Virus record (IMG/VR): IMGVR_UViG_3300046167_000986
Coordinates: 1 to 36,994 of that record
Reading direction: 5' to 3' (one strand)
Origin: a virus
Length of the DNA: 36,994 nucleotides
The translations under genes were made by a program, and so were the position numbers. The notes below the pieces were generated by a model, which saw only the letters and a program-made list of their open reading frames with translations, had not been told where the DNA came from and did not search any database. Below are positions 28,073 through 36,535 of the stretch, one piece after another. Position 1 is the stretch's first letter. Each line of letters begins with the position of its first letter.

Positions 28073-28349
28073 GTTTCCGGACTACCTGCGACTCGTAGAT
28101 GACGAGGAAAAGCTGGCGGAATTCCTTTGCGACAAGCCCAACGGCTGGGCCGAGTCGCTTGAGGTCGATTCACTGCTGGATATTTGCGACAAGGGACATG
28201 AGTTAAATTTCACCAATGCCTGCCGCTGGGGCCAGCGTCGGGCGAAGCTCAACGAAGCTCTGCTTCCCATCGCCACAAGCGGTCAGGCGATTCAATCAGC
28301 CTTCCCGAACTCTGTGCCGACTGCGCGTGCATCCTCGGAAGAAGCGTAG
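27963..28349 (+). CDS. Tail assembly chaperone (gpG-like), short form
   Basis: The ATG at 27963 gives 128 residues; an upstream in-frame start at 27936 is less likely. The sequence VALRKNDGSSESVNVRLLKI, EFPDYLRLVDDEEKLAEFLC and LNEALLPIATSGQAIQSA fits small chaperones encoded just before the tape measure. In lambda-like phages a fraction of ribosomes slip -1 to make a longer gpGT product. Here the -1 frame is open from 28202 to 28612 and carries sensible protein, which strongly suggests the same arrangement. Confidence 0.75.
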   Translation: MSETQEQAILTGGASVALRKNDGSSESVNVRLLKIREFPDYLRLVDDEEKLAEFLCDKPNGWAESLEVDSLLDICDKGHELNFTNACRWGQRRAKLNEALLPIATSGQAIQSAFPNSVPTARASSEEA

Positions 28350-28612
28350 CGGAAATAGCCTCGTCGCTATCCTTGCCCGAGGCCGCTTTGATTATCCGTC
28401 AGGATCAAGCAAGGCGCCTTGAAGAGCTTCACTGGCATACGCAGTCCCGGGCATTGGCCACCTCATCCGTCTGGAGCAAATCTGCTGCTCAGGCACTCAG
28501 TCGATTTGAGCAATCACTCCGTGTTGACACAGGGGATGCACACGAAGGCAAGCCCGTAGACTATGGACGACTCTACCGGACTGCGGGCGTGCCGGTTCAA
28601 CCCTTGCAATAA
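28202..28612 (+). CDS. Tail assembly chaperone extension, -1 frame (gpT-like)
   Basis: This frame has no usable ATG or GTG at its beginning, the first conventional alternative being TTG at 28373. It reads as coherent protein from about 28297: SLPELCADCACILGRSVAEI, ASSLSLPEAALIIRQDQARR and LEELHWHTQSRALATSSVWS. It ends two bases before the tape-measure start. It is best read as the C-terminal extension made by -1 frameshifting from the chaperone gene. The slip point is uncertain, because translated sequence between 28211 and about 28295 in this frame looks like shadow sequence. Confidence 0.65.
   Translation, partial: VKFHQCLPLGPASGEAQRSSASHRHKRSGDSISLPELCADCACILGRSVAEIASSLSLPEAALIIRQDQARRLEELHWHTQSRALATSSVWSKSAAQALSRFEQSLRVDTGDAHEGKPVDYGRLYRTAGVPVQPLQ
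28205..28211 (+). promoter_or_regulatory. Candidate -1 slippery heptamer AAATTTC
   Basis: In the chaperone frame the codons are TTA-AAT-TTC, which gives the canonical X-XXY-YYZ heptamer A-AAT-TTC. It is placed just after the first base at which the -1 frame becomes open (stop at 28199-28201). It is the only canonical heptamer I find in the shared region, but it lies about 140 bases before the zero-frame stop, further upstream than usual. Confidence 0.4.
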
Positions 28613-28614
28613 CC

Positions 28615-30936
28615 ATGGCAGATTCCCGCGTTAGTGTCCTGATTGATATTCGTTCCAAGCTTGCTGGTCTTGAACAAGCCTCAGCAGGCTTTGGCAAGTT
28701 GATCAAAGGAGTCGCCGGTTTTACCGCCGCTTATCTATCTGCGCGTTCGGTCATTTCCGGTGCACGCGATATTGTCGGGCTCGGAGCGGATCTGGATCAC
28801 ATGTCTGCCCGCACCGGCATAGCCGTTTCGTCGCTATCTGTGCTTCGCCAAGCGTTCGACGATAATGGCTCCAGTGGAGACCGTGTCGGTAAGACCATCA
28901 ACGACATGCAGAAGCGTATCTCGGAAGCGGCGCAGGGCATGGGTGAAGGCAAGCAGGCATTGGATCAACTTGGACTCAGTGCAGAAACGCTGATCGCGCT
29001 CTCACCAGAGCAGCAGTTTGAAATCCTCTCGCAAAAAATTGCTGCACTGGAGAATCCAGCCGACCGCGCATCGGTGGCCATGCGTATTTTCGGCGAATCC
29101 GGCGCAGAACTCATGCCCCTGTTTCGGAGCGGTGGCGCTCTCGATGATGCGCGAGCTTCACTCGGTGCCATGCCGGAAGTCTTGGAGCGTAACAGTGTCG
29201 CCTTCGAACGCATCGACACATTGCTTGGCCGCATGCCAAACAAGTCACGTCAGGTCTTTGCGGGCATTGGCGACATGCTCTCTGATGAGCTACTGAAGCC
29301 ACTCGAAGCGATCAATCAGATAGACTTCACAGGGTTCGGCCAACGCATCGGTTCCTATATTGATTTGGCGATTGATGCCTTTCAAGATGGCACGCTGGCT
29401 CAGTTTATAGGACTGACTATCGAAGCCGGATTCGAACAAGGCACCAATGCCGCCCGTCGAATGATCGATGAGTCCCTGGCATGGCTGGGGGCTGGAGGCC
29501 AAGGCTGGAAGGTAGTTCTGAATGGTGTAATGACCTTCGGCACTGAAGCGGCCACCACATTGCTGAATGCACTTTCGACGCCGATCACATGGCTCTCAGC
29601 AGGCTTCCGTAAGATTGGTGACGAAGTTCGCGTCATTTTCCAGATTGCAAGCAACTTGTTGGCTCAAGCATTTTCGGCTGTCCTAAATACGATCACCGCA
29701 GGATTTGAGAACCTGCTCAATGGTGTGATTCGCAGGGTAAACGAAATCACCGCCGCATTGCCGTTTACCGATGGCACCCAGATTGGGCAGGTCAGTTTTG
29801 GAAGAGTTAATTGGGGCGATGCTGTGGTGCGTCCTGCACGTGAATTCAATGACTTGCTCGAAGAACAGCGTGAAGGGATCGAGGAGATCAGTTCGCTGGT
29901 TAAAGGACAGCTCAACGCAAATCTTGAAGCGAGCAGAGAAGTGCTTGGTCTGAATGCCAAAGAAGCCGAGCGCGAGTTATCTGCCACCGAACGTCTCAAT
30001 GATCTGATTGAGGAACGGATACGTCTTCGGGAACAAGATAGCACCTCCAATACATCCTCAGGCGCTGCCATTACCACATCAGGCAGCACGCGACCTAATG
30101 ATCCACAAAGCGCCTTGAATGCGTATGAATCCCTTCAGTCACGAGTTGCCGAAGTCTCAGCGGATACCGCCAGCCTCGCCGCAGCACCTTATGAAGGGAT
30201 GTTCTCGGGCCTTAGTTCAGGCATCGAAGGTCTGATTAACGGAACGATGCGCTGGGGCGATGCGCTTCGCTCGATTGGGAGCAGCGTTGTTTCCAGCCTG
30301 ATCAAGTCATTTTCAGACATGGCCGCAGCATGGATCGTCAGTCATCTACTTATGAAGAACACAGCCATTGGCTGGTCTGCCTTGAGTTCTACCCTGAGAA
30401 CCAAAGACACCGCTGAGACGATTGCCACTGAATCAGCAAAAACACCCATTCTCTCCACAAATGCCACGCTAGCCAGCATCGGTTCTTTTGGCTCGGCTGC
30501 CGTTATTGGGCTGGCCGCAGTGGCCGCTGCTCTGGCTGCCGCCGCAGCCTTTGGTGCATTCGCTGAAGGCGGATACACAGGGACGGGTGGAAAGTATGAA
30601 CCGGCAGGAATCGTTCACCGAGGCGAATATGTGATTCCGGCAAATATCGTCGCACGGCATGGCCCAGAGGCTATTGCGAGCTTCGTGTCGAGCCTGCGAG
30701 TGAATCGCCCCGGCATTCCACTACCGGGCTACGTGTCGGGCGGTGTGGTTGAGCCGGTGGCGGCAAGTGCCCTCAGTAATGATCGCCTTTCACAAAGTCA
30801 GGGTTCGAATCAAGAGGCTGCCACGGCACAAATCTTTGTCGTTCCCGATTTGGCCAGTGCCGAAGACCTCGCAGCCGACCTGAGTGGTAAAGTCGAAATC
30901 CGTATTCAAAACGCTATTCGTCGCTACCGATCATGA
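28615..30936 (+). CDS. Tail tape measure protein
   Basis: The product has 773 residues. The N-terminal part is helical with typical tape-measure text (FGKLIKGVAGFTAAYLSARS, LGADLDHMSARTGIAVSSLS, LRQAFDDNGSSGDR, ALDQLGLSAETLIAL). The middle is long-helical, and the C-terminus has an Ala-rich hydrophobic stretch (VIGLAAVAAALAAAAAFGAF near 620-645) followed by FAEGGYTGTGGKYEPAGIVHRG, a signature common at tape-measure ends. The length sets tail length, roughly 110-120 nm by the usual 0.15 nm per residue (inference). It follows the chaperone by two bases. Confidence 0.9.
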   Translation: MADSRVSVLIDIRSKLAGLEQASAGFGKLIKGVAGFTAAYLSARSVISGARDIVGLGADLDHMSARTGIAVSSLSVLRQAFDDNGSSGDRVGKTINDMQKRISEAAQGMGEGKQALDQLGLSAETLIALSPEQQFEILSQKIAALENPADRASVAMRIFGESGAELMPLFRSGGALDDARASLGAMPEVLERNSVAFERIDTLLGRMPNKSRQVFAGIGDMLSDELLKPLEAINQIDFTGFGQRIGSYIDLAIDAFQDGTLAQFIGLTIEAGFEQGTNAARRMIDESLAWLGAGGQGWKVVLNGVMTFGTEAATTLLNALSTPITWLSAGFRKIGDEVRVIFQIASNLLAQAFSAVLNTITAGFENLLNGVIRRVNEITAALPFTDGTQIGQVSFGRVNWGDAVVRPAREFNDLLEEQREGIEEISSLVKGQLNANLEASREVLGLNAKEAERELSATERLNDLIEERIRLREQDSTSNTSSGAAITTSGSTRPNDPQSALNAYESLQSRVAEVSADTASLAAAPYEGMFSGLSSGIEGLINGTMRWGDALRSIGSSVVSSLIKSFSDMAAAWIVSHLLMKNTAIGWSALSSTLRTKDTAETIATESAKTPILSTNATLASIGSFGSAAVIGLAAVAAALAAAAAFGAFAEGGYTGTGGKYEPAGIVHRGEYVIPANIVARHGPEAIASFVSSLRVNRPGIPLPGYVSGGVVEPVAASALSNDRLSQSQGSNQEAATAQIFVVPDLASAEDLAADLSGKVEIRIQNAIRRYRS

Positions 30937-33521
30937 TTCCGACTGAATACAAGGGTGAGTCGTTCTACCTATGGGTGAACATGCCCAATTGGGGGAATGG
31001 ACTGAGTGTCGAACTCGGCATGCCATCACGCACTGAAGCAGGATTATCCGACCGTGAATCGCGAAGAAGATTGGGTAATAGCCTGAGCGTGTTTCAGTAT
31101 CAGTTCGTCAGCCTGATTGAAGGCGATGCACTCCAAGAGCTGCGCGATGCGCTGAAGTCGAGGACGACTGAGCGGGTTATGATTCCTTTTTGGCCAGCCA
31201 TGCGTCATCCCGATGACTTTGCTTCACTTGGAATTGAAGCGGGTGTAAATCTGACCTTTGACCTGCACCCCGATGGCATGATGAACACGAGTTCCTTCGC
31301 GCTTCATGAAGGAGCGCTTGCTGAGGGTTGGCCGGTCTCTGAGCAGACTTGCACCGTTCCTTTGCTATTGGGACATTTGGATGACTTGGAGCCTGCGATT
31401 CTCGGCAAACCGGATCTTGCCGAGGTGCCTGTCCGGTTTGTGGAAGACTCCACGGCCAAAGAATCCTTGAGCATTACTCCGCAAGCATGGCAAAACGGAC
31501 TCGATTTGAATGGAACGGTTTTCTCCGTGTTTCCGCTCACACCGAACACTGCCAGCACGCCCAAAGCTGGAGGCACCAAGCTTGTCATTGAGCGCGACAT
31601 TCTCGGCCAGGGGCGTCGCACTCGGGAAGACTACCATAAGGCTACTTCCTATGAATCCATTTCCATGGATTACCAGTGTGCGACTGCCGAAGAATGGTTA
31701 AAGCTGCTGGCATTCTTCACTGAGAGAACTGACTGGCAGGCGTTTTGGCTACCAAGTCCGATTCAGACAACCCGGCTTGCTACGCAAACAGATGGTAGCA
31801 ATCAAATCACCGTCCTTGATGCGTCGTGGATTGAGCCCGGTGACTGCATCGCACTTTGCAGTGAAGGTGGCCATTCCGTCCGTCGCGTGCATTCCATTGC
31901 AGGTAAGGTTCTGACATTGGACAATCCGGTCGATCTACTTACAGCACACGACACCATGGTGACTCCGGCCATTTTGGGGCGGTTGGTGAAACGGAGAATG
32001 AAACTGTTTTGGTCAACGGATTCGGTGGCAGAGACTTCGCTTGAGTTTCGCGAGTTGCCGCCAGAAGCCGTCGAACCGGCAGTCGAGACTGCTGATAGTC
32101 TTGGGGCATTACCGACACTAGCCAGCCTCTACACCTTCACGAAACGTCCATCCTTTGACGCGCTCCTCGAAGTTTTGCAGGTCACATTCGTGATTGATAT
32201 TTCCGGCTCAATGGGGCCGGTGATCGACGCCACCGCTGCAGCCATCTCCGACATTATTCGAGAGGTGTCTCCAGTCGTTCAGATTCAATGGGCACTCGTG
32301 TCCTATGAGTCCTCTCCGCTTACAGTAAAAGAGTTCACGGCCATCGAAAGTGAGATCACTGCCGCATTGCAAAGCTTAGTAACAGGTGGCGGCACCGAGC
32401 GTGCCTATGATGCGATCACTCATGCTTCAAATGATCTGGGCTGGTCGCCGAGTGCCAAGAAACGGCTGATGATTCTACTAACCGATGAAGATAACGACAC
32501 GGGCTCAAACCCAGAAGCCAATGCACTGACCGCTCTTCAGTCCGAATCGGTATCTTTATCTTATGGCCTCAGTAGCTACCCGGGCGGTGGAGCTGCCTTG
32601 TCTGAATCTGAGGGTGCAGACTTTAGTAATCTCGCTGAATCGACGGGCGGCCGATTGCTAGCCAACGTCGATGAGTTGAGAGCCCTTATCGTCGGAGAAG
32701 CGAACGAAGGGATCGTCAGTCACTTCACCAGTTACGAGCAGGATCTTTCGACTGAAACCCTGAGTTGGGAAGCCATACCCATAACGCATGGTGCCGTTAA
32801 GCGAAGCATCGACTTGCAGGACGAATGCACCATTGAAGCCGAAATCACTCGATGCCCCGTTCTGTTGGCTCATTGGCGCAAGGAAACCGGCACCGTAGAT
32901 GTTGCCATCGAACGAGCTGAGGTGTCCGGCCAGACGGTCATCAATCGTCAGGTCGTCTTTGCCGGTGAAGTGCGAAAACTGACATCACGAGGAACCAAGG
33001 CGATGGTGAGTTGCGGCATTCCGAGAGTCTTTGATGCGGTCTTACCCCGCGCGCGCTTTGCTCCGGTTTGCCAATGGTCATTGTATTCGGTGCCGTGTGG
33101 TCTGGTGAGCGGTGACTGGACATTCGAAGCTCGGGTAGCCGACGTCGGCACGCCGGGATACCCATTCACCTTTGTGGTCGATTCGATCACTCGGCAAAAC
33201 GGTGAAGCTCTTCCAAGTGGATTCGGTTCAGCCAACTGGTTCGCATGGGGCGGGCTCAAGTCCGATGATGACACCGTGGCAATCCGGCAGAGCTCGGCGG
33301 TATCGGGCGGCTCGATGGCGCTGACGCTCGCTCGTGATCCCAACCCTATGCTCACGGTCGGCGAGATTGTGCAGCTTCGACCCGGCTGCGACGGATTGCC
33401 GGAAACCTGTGGCAGCAAATTTGACAATTTCCTGAACTGGGGAGGCGCACGAGTCGCCGCTGCCAACCTCTCCCTCGTCAAAGTGAATCTTCCCGGCGGC
33501 GACAGTGGAGGCAAAAAATGA
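30933..33521 (+). CDS. Tail/baseplate protein: DUF2163-like with inserted VWA domain
   Basis: The product has 862 residues. The N-terminal 400 residues are a phage tail domain (FYLWVNMPNWGNGLSVELGM, MIPFWPAMRHPDDF, two strand-rich subdomains). Residues 417-590 are a von Willebrand factor A domain with MIDAS DISGSMG (422-428), TGGGTERAYDAI near 480, and LMILLTDEDNDTG near 512-524. After about 600 a DUF2163-like region follows, ending with LRPGCDGLPETCGSKFDNFL, the cysteine signature of gene-transfer-agent and phage hub proteins. The VWA insertion would give metal-dependent protein binding at the tail tip. It overlaps its neighbours by four bases on both sides. Confidence 0.82.
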   Translation: MIPTEYKGESFYLWVNMPNWGNGLSVELGMPSRTEAGLSDRESRRRLGNSLSVFQYQFVSLIEGDALQELRDALKSRTTERVMIPFWPAMRHPDDFASLGIEAGVNLTFDLHPDGMMNTSSFALHEGALAEGWPVSEQTCTVPLLLGHLDDLEPAILGKPDLAEVPVRFVEDSTAKESLSITPQAWQNGLDLNGTVFSVFPLTPNTASTPKAGGTKLVIERDILGQGRRTREDYHKATSYESISMDYQCATAEEWLKLLAFFTERTDWQAFWLPSPIQTTRLATQTDGSNQITVLDASWIEPGDCIALCSEGGHSVRRVHSIAGKVLTLDNPVDLLTAHDTMVTPAILGRLVKRRMKLFWSTDSVAETSLEFRELPPEAVEPAVETADSLGALPTLASLYTFTKRPSFDALLEVLQVTFVIDISGSMGPVIDATAAAISDIIREVSPVVQIQWALVSYESSPLTVKEFTAIESEITAALQSLVTGGGTERAYDAITHASNDLGWSPSAKKRLMILLTDEDNDTGSNPEANALTALQSESVSLSYGLSSYPGGGAALSESEGADFSNLAESTGGRLLANVDELRALIVGEANEGIVSHFTSYEQDLSTETLSWEAIPITHGAVKRSIDLQDECTIEAEITRCPVLLAHWRKETGTVDVAIERAEVSGQTVINRQVVFAGEVRKLTSRGTKAMVSCGIPRVFDAVLPRARFAPVCQWSLYSVPCGLVSGDWTFEARVADVGTPGYPFTFVVDSITRQNGEALPSGFGSANWFAWGGLKSDDDTVAIRQSSAVSGGSMALTLARDPNPMLTVGEIVQLRPGCDGLPETCGSKFDNFLNWGGARVAAANLSLVKVNLPGGDSGGKK

Positions 33522-33991
33522 AGTCTTGGTATTCAACTCAGTATCGCATCAATCGGCTCATCACGGAGTCTCGCCTTTGGCTGGGCACACCGTTTCTTAC
33601 CAATGGGCACACCCGTGGAGAAGCAGTGGACTGCCATAATCTCGTCTATGCGTTGCATCGTGCGACAGGAGCCTTTCCTGAATTTGAAATTCCTCGCGGG
33701 CGTTCGGGTATCGCTGGCCAGATACAAGTTCGTCGCATGTCCGAGTTCTTTGCCCCGAAGTCCTTTATGACCAGTATCGAGGATGGCCAGCCAATGCCAG
33801 GAGACATTCTCACAGGCATGGTTCGGGGCGTTGAAGCTCACATGATTATCTACCTTGGCGAAGTCGATGGACAGCCCGAGACTTGCATCACAGCTCTCAA
33901 AGGTGGTGTGCGCTTCGTGAATTTGCTCGATCCAACATGGGCGGAGAAGCGCAGTGCCATCTGGCGTATCAAGCACGAGGATGATCGATGA
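33518..33991 (+). CDS. NlpC/P60-family tail peptidase
   Basis: The product has 157 residues. It has the NlpC/P60 core: WLGTPFLTNGHTRGEAVDCH with catalytic Cys39, PMPGDILTGMV, and EAHMIIYLGEV with His108. Phage proteins of this family sit at the tail tip and open peptidoglycan during DNA entry. The order VWA/DUF2163 protein, NlpC/P60, small protein, hub protein is as in gene-transfer-agent-like tails. Start ATGA overlaps the previous gene. Confidence 0.85.
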   Translation: MKSWYSTQYRINRLITESRLWLGTPFLTNGHTRGEAVDCHNLVYALHRATGAFPEFEIPRGRSGIAGQIQVRRMSEFFAPKSFMTSIEDGQPMPGDILTGMVRGVEAHMIIYLGEVDGQPETCITALKGGVRFVNLLDPTWAEKRSAIWRIKHEDDR

Positions 33992-34188
33992 TTCATGGCC
34001 CGGTTAATGAACCGGCTGCACAACGCTATACAGCGAACGTCGCGCCGGAGGATGTGTCCAGTAATGACCGTCAGCCGTATCCGCTGGTCATGGGCACTCA
34101 GCGCGTCCCGCTGATGTGGATTGGACAAATTTGGGATCAGCGCACCGTTGCAGTGAAACAGAAATCCGGAGGCAAAAAAGGCAAATAG
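33988..34188 (+). CDS. Small tail-tip protein
   Basis: The product has 66 residues, with PYPLVMGTQRVPLMWIGQIW in the middle and a basic Gly/Lys tail SGGKKGK. It lies between the peptidase and the hub, touching both (overlap of four bases upstream, none downstream). I do not recognise a family. It is probably a short hub-associated component; the Gly/Ser/Lys-rich end resembles the start of the next protein. Confidence 0.6.
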   Translation: MIHGPVNEPAAQRYTANVAPEDVSSNDRQPYPLVMGTQRVPLMWIGQIWDQRTVAVKQKSGGKKGK

Positions 34189-36339
34189 ATGAGTAGTGGT
34201 GGCAAAGGTGGTGGCGGCTCCACAATCATTGGTTACGACTACTACGCAAGCTTCGCGGGCGTGGCAGGCTATGGGCCGGTCGAAGCGTTGGTTGAGTTGG
34301 TTGTCGATGCCAAGAGCGTATGGAAGCCTGCGTCCCCGGTGCTGAGAACAACAGCATCAAACCCTTACGTGTTCGACGTTTCAGGACGAGGTCGCGTTTA
34401 CTTCTATTGGGGCACGCATGACCAAGTGCTCAGCGATCCTGTGCTCACAAAGGCAGGACGAAGCCAACCGCCATACCGGAGGCGTGTTCTCGTGGTCATG
34501 GAAGACTTCAAATGCGGCTTCGAGCGATTATCGGTTCCGGATATTCAGGTGGTTTACCGGCGAGCGGCCGACCAGAAGATTATCACTGGTTCCGTATCCG
34601 TTCTGGATGACGGACAGGTCAATCCCGTTGCTGCACTTGCCGAGGCCTTAACCAATCCAACGAGTGGTCTCGGAATCCCCAAGAGCCGATTGGACGAAGC
34701 AAGCTGGCAAACTGCCGCAACCGAATTGCATGGGGAGCGAGCGAACCAATATCTCTCAATTCTTTTGGATCAGAAGATGCGCGTTTCTGAATTGCTGGAG
34801 GAAATCAACGGCACGGCTGATACATGGTTTCGGATCAACGACTTTGGACAAATCGCGATTGGAAGGTTTTTATCCGGAGCAGCACCGCCTGACCTTCCGG
34901 TAATCAATCAACATGATTTAACCGACCCGCCGGACATCAATGCACATGGTTATGCCGAGCTGGATGACCGGGTGACCGTCAGTTATCGAGACCGCAATCA
35001 AGCCTATGCGGATGCACAGGTGCGCTTTGATACGCCGCTGAATCGTGGGATAGTTGAAGCTTCTCAGGATGCCGAAACCGGCAGGCCATGGATAACGCGG
35101 GCCGATCAAGCGGCGGCACAGGCTGTCAGCCTTGGCCTGCGTCAGTCCACACCGTGGGACAGTTTGAGGCTTTCCGTTCGAGAATCCCGCATACTTGCTC
35201 TTGGACTGAAGGTGGGAGATCAATTCATCTTCGACTATGAGCCTTTGGGCTATCAGGCAGTATGCCGTTTACTCTCGATGACGGGCTTTGCCGATGGTGG
35301 TGGCAGCGTCAAGCTGGATGCGGAAACAGAACGTGGTCTCGGACCAGCAGCATTCACTCCGGTAGTCAGCGATCCACCGGTTGAAGATGAAGAGCCCGTC
35401 GAACCGCTGGTTTACTTCGATGCCATACAGGCAACGCCCGAATTAGCCAATGGACAAACGTATCGTATCGTGCCTTTGGCCGGACGACACCAACCCACGG
35501 TTCGATCATCTGAAATCTGGTGGCGGCGTAATGATTCGGTCGAGTTCACGCTGCTCGGAGGTATCGCAGCTTTCGCAGTTCCCGTCGAATTGGCTGCCGC
35601 CTACTCAAGCACCGTTCCCGTTGAAGACACTTCAGGAGCGCTTCAAATAAGAGAGCGCACGATTGAGACGCCCATTGATCGCATCACAGATTTGGAAGCC
35701 GCTCAAAGTTCCGAGCAAATCGCTGACGACAATCTGCTTCTGGTCATCCTATCCGGAAGTGGATACGAGGTGCTCACGGTTCGCAGCATCGAGTCACCGA
35801 CTGGTGGTGTGTTTCCGTTGTATGTTAATCGCGCACGTTTCGCAACTTCGCGTCTCTCGCACTCAGCTGGTGCCCGAGGTTATATTTTGGAACGTGGTGA
35901 GTTGTCATTCCTGACTTCATCCGCCTTTGAAGGCGTCGCCCTATCGGGAACGACCGCGGAGCGAACGGCATGGTTCAAAGCTGCTCCAGCAAATACCAGC
36001 GAGACGCTCGAAGTCACCCAAGCACCCGAAATCAGTCTCGAACTCGAAGAGCAGGTCGTGCTGGCAGTAAACCAAGTCGCGACTCCAGTCCCATCCATCC
36101 CGGGTGGCGAACAAGCAAATGGCAGCTTTCCTCTGTCGGTTTCGATTAGTGTGGCAACTGCGGGGTCAGTGCTCCGCTGGAGTAAGTCTGGTGTGCCGAA
36201 CTCGGAGACGGAAGGTGCTGCCTACACGGGAGCAATCTCGGTGGGCGTTGGCGAAACCATCTATGCCAAGGCATTCAAATCCGGCATGCTCCCATCCAAT
36301 GCTCTCATCGCCACATACACAGAAGCGCCGCCTCCGTAA
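34189..36339 (+). CDS. Tail hub/host-specificity protein (gpJ-like)
   Basis: The product has 716 residues. It begins with SSGGKGGGGSTIIGYDYYAS, a Gly-rich start common in such hubs. A strand-rich tail domain follows: LTNPTSGLGIPKSRLDEASW (about 156-175) and INGTADTWFRINDFGQIAIG (about 205-225), features of gpJ and GTA tip proteins. The part after 400 is made of beta domains joined by acidic linkers. The last 75 residues (about 642-711: FPLSVSISVATAGSVLRWSK, GVGETIYAKAFKSGMLPSN) look like a CHB_HEX_C/Big-type carbohydrate-associated domain. It likely contacts the host surface. Confidence 0.82.
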   Translation: MSSGGKGGGGSTIIGYDYYASFAGVAGYGPVEALVELVVDAKSVWKPASPVLRTTASNPYVFDVSGRGRVYFYWGTHDQVLSDPVLTKAGRSQPPYRRRVLVVMEDFKCGFERLSVPDIQVVYRRAADQKIITGSVSVLDDGQVNPVAALAEALTNPTSGLGIPKSRLDEASWQTAATELHGERANQYLSILLDQKMRVSELLEEINGTADTWFRINDFGQIAIGRFLSGAAPPDLPVINQHDLTDPPDINAHGYAELDDRVTVSYRDRNQAYADAQVRFDTPLNRGIVEASQDAETGRPWITRADQAAAQAVSLGLRQSTPWDSLRLSVRESRILALGLKVGDQFIFDYEPLGYQAVCRLLSMTGFADGGGSVKLDAETERGLGPAAFTPVVSDPPVEDEEPVEPLVYFDAIQATPELANGQTYRIVPLAGRHQPTVRSSEIWWRRNDSVEFTLLGGIAAFAVPVELAAAYSSTVPVEDTSGALQIRERTIETPIDRITDLEAAQSSEQIADDNLLLVILSGSGYEVLTVRSIESPTGGVFPLYVNRARFATSRLSHSAGARGYILERGELSFLTSSAFEGVALSGTTAERTAWFKAAPANTSETLEVTQAPEISLELEEQVVLAVNQVATPVPSIPGGEQANGSFPLSVSISVATAGSVLRWSKSGVPNSETEGAAYTGAISVGVGETIYAKAFKSGMLPSNALIATYTEAPPP

Positions 36340-36340
36340 T

Positions 36341-36362
36341 TTGACAACGCGACTTCAGCATG
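36341..36362 (+). promoter_or_regulatory. TTGACA-N13-ATG start element
   Basis: TTGACA (36341-36346) begins one base after the hub stop codon and lies 13 bases before the ATG at 36360. Confidence 0.4.
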
Positions 36363-36533
36363 AAGCTCGCATTACTCATGCTGATTTTAATCGGACTGGC
36401 TGGGTGCCAAACCGCTCCGGCTGGGCGCATGACAGTGATCGAACCACAAGCGACCGAGGAAGCTCCTCGACCAACCGTGAAATGGGTAAAGCGGGACAAC
36501 GTCTTTTATCTCGAACTTCAACGGCCTGAATAA
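36360..36533 (+). CDS. Small lipoprotein (possible o-spanin)
   Basis: The product has 57 residues. Residues 1-16 are a lipoprotein signal, MKLALLMLILIGLAGC, with lipobox LAGC and lipid-carrying Cys16. The mature part is short, with Pro/Glu then VKWVKRDNVFYLEL. Between the hub and a membrane protein gene this could be an outer-membrane spanin (Rz1-like) or a superinfection-exclusion lipoprotein. Its presence would fit a Gram-negative host. The function is not decided by sequence. Confidence 0.68.
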   Translation: MKLALLMLILIGLAGCQTAPAGRMTVIEPQATEEAPRPTVKWVKRDNVFYLELQRPE

Positions 36534-36535
36534 TC

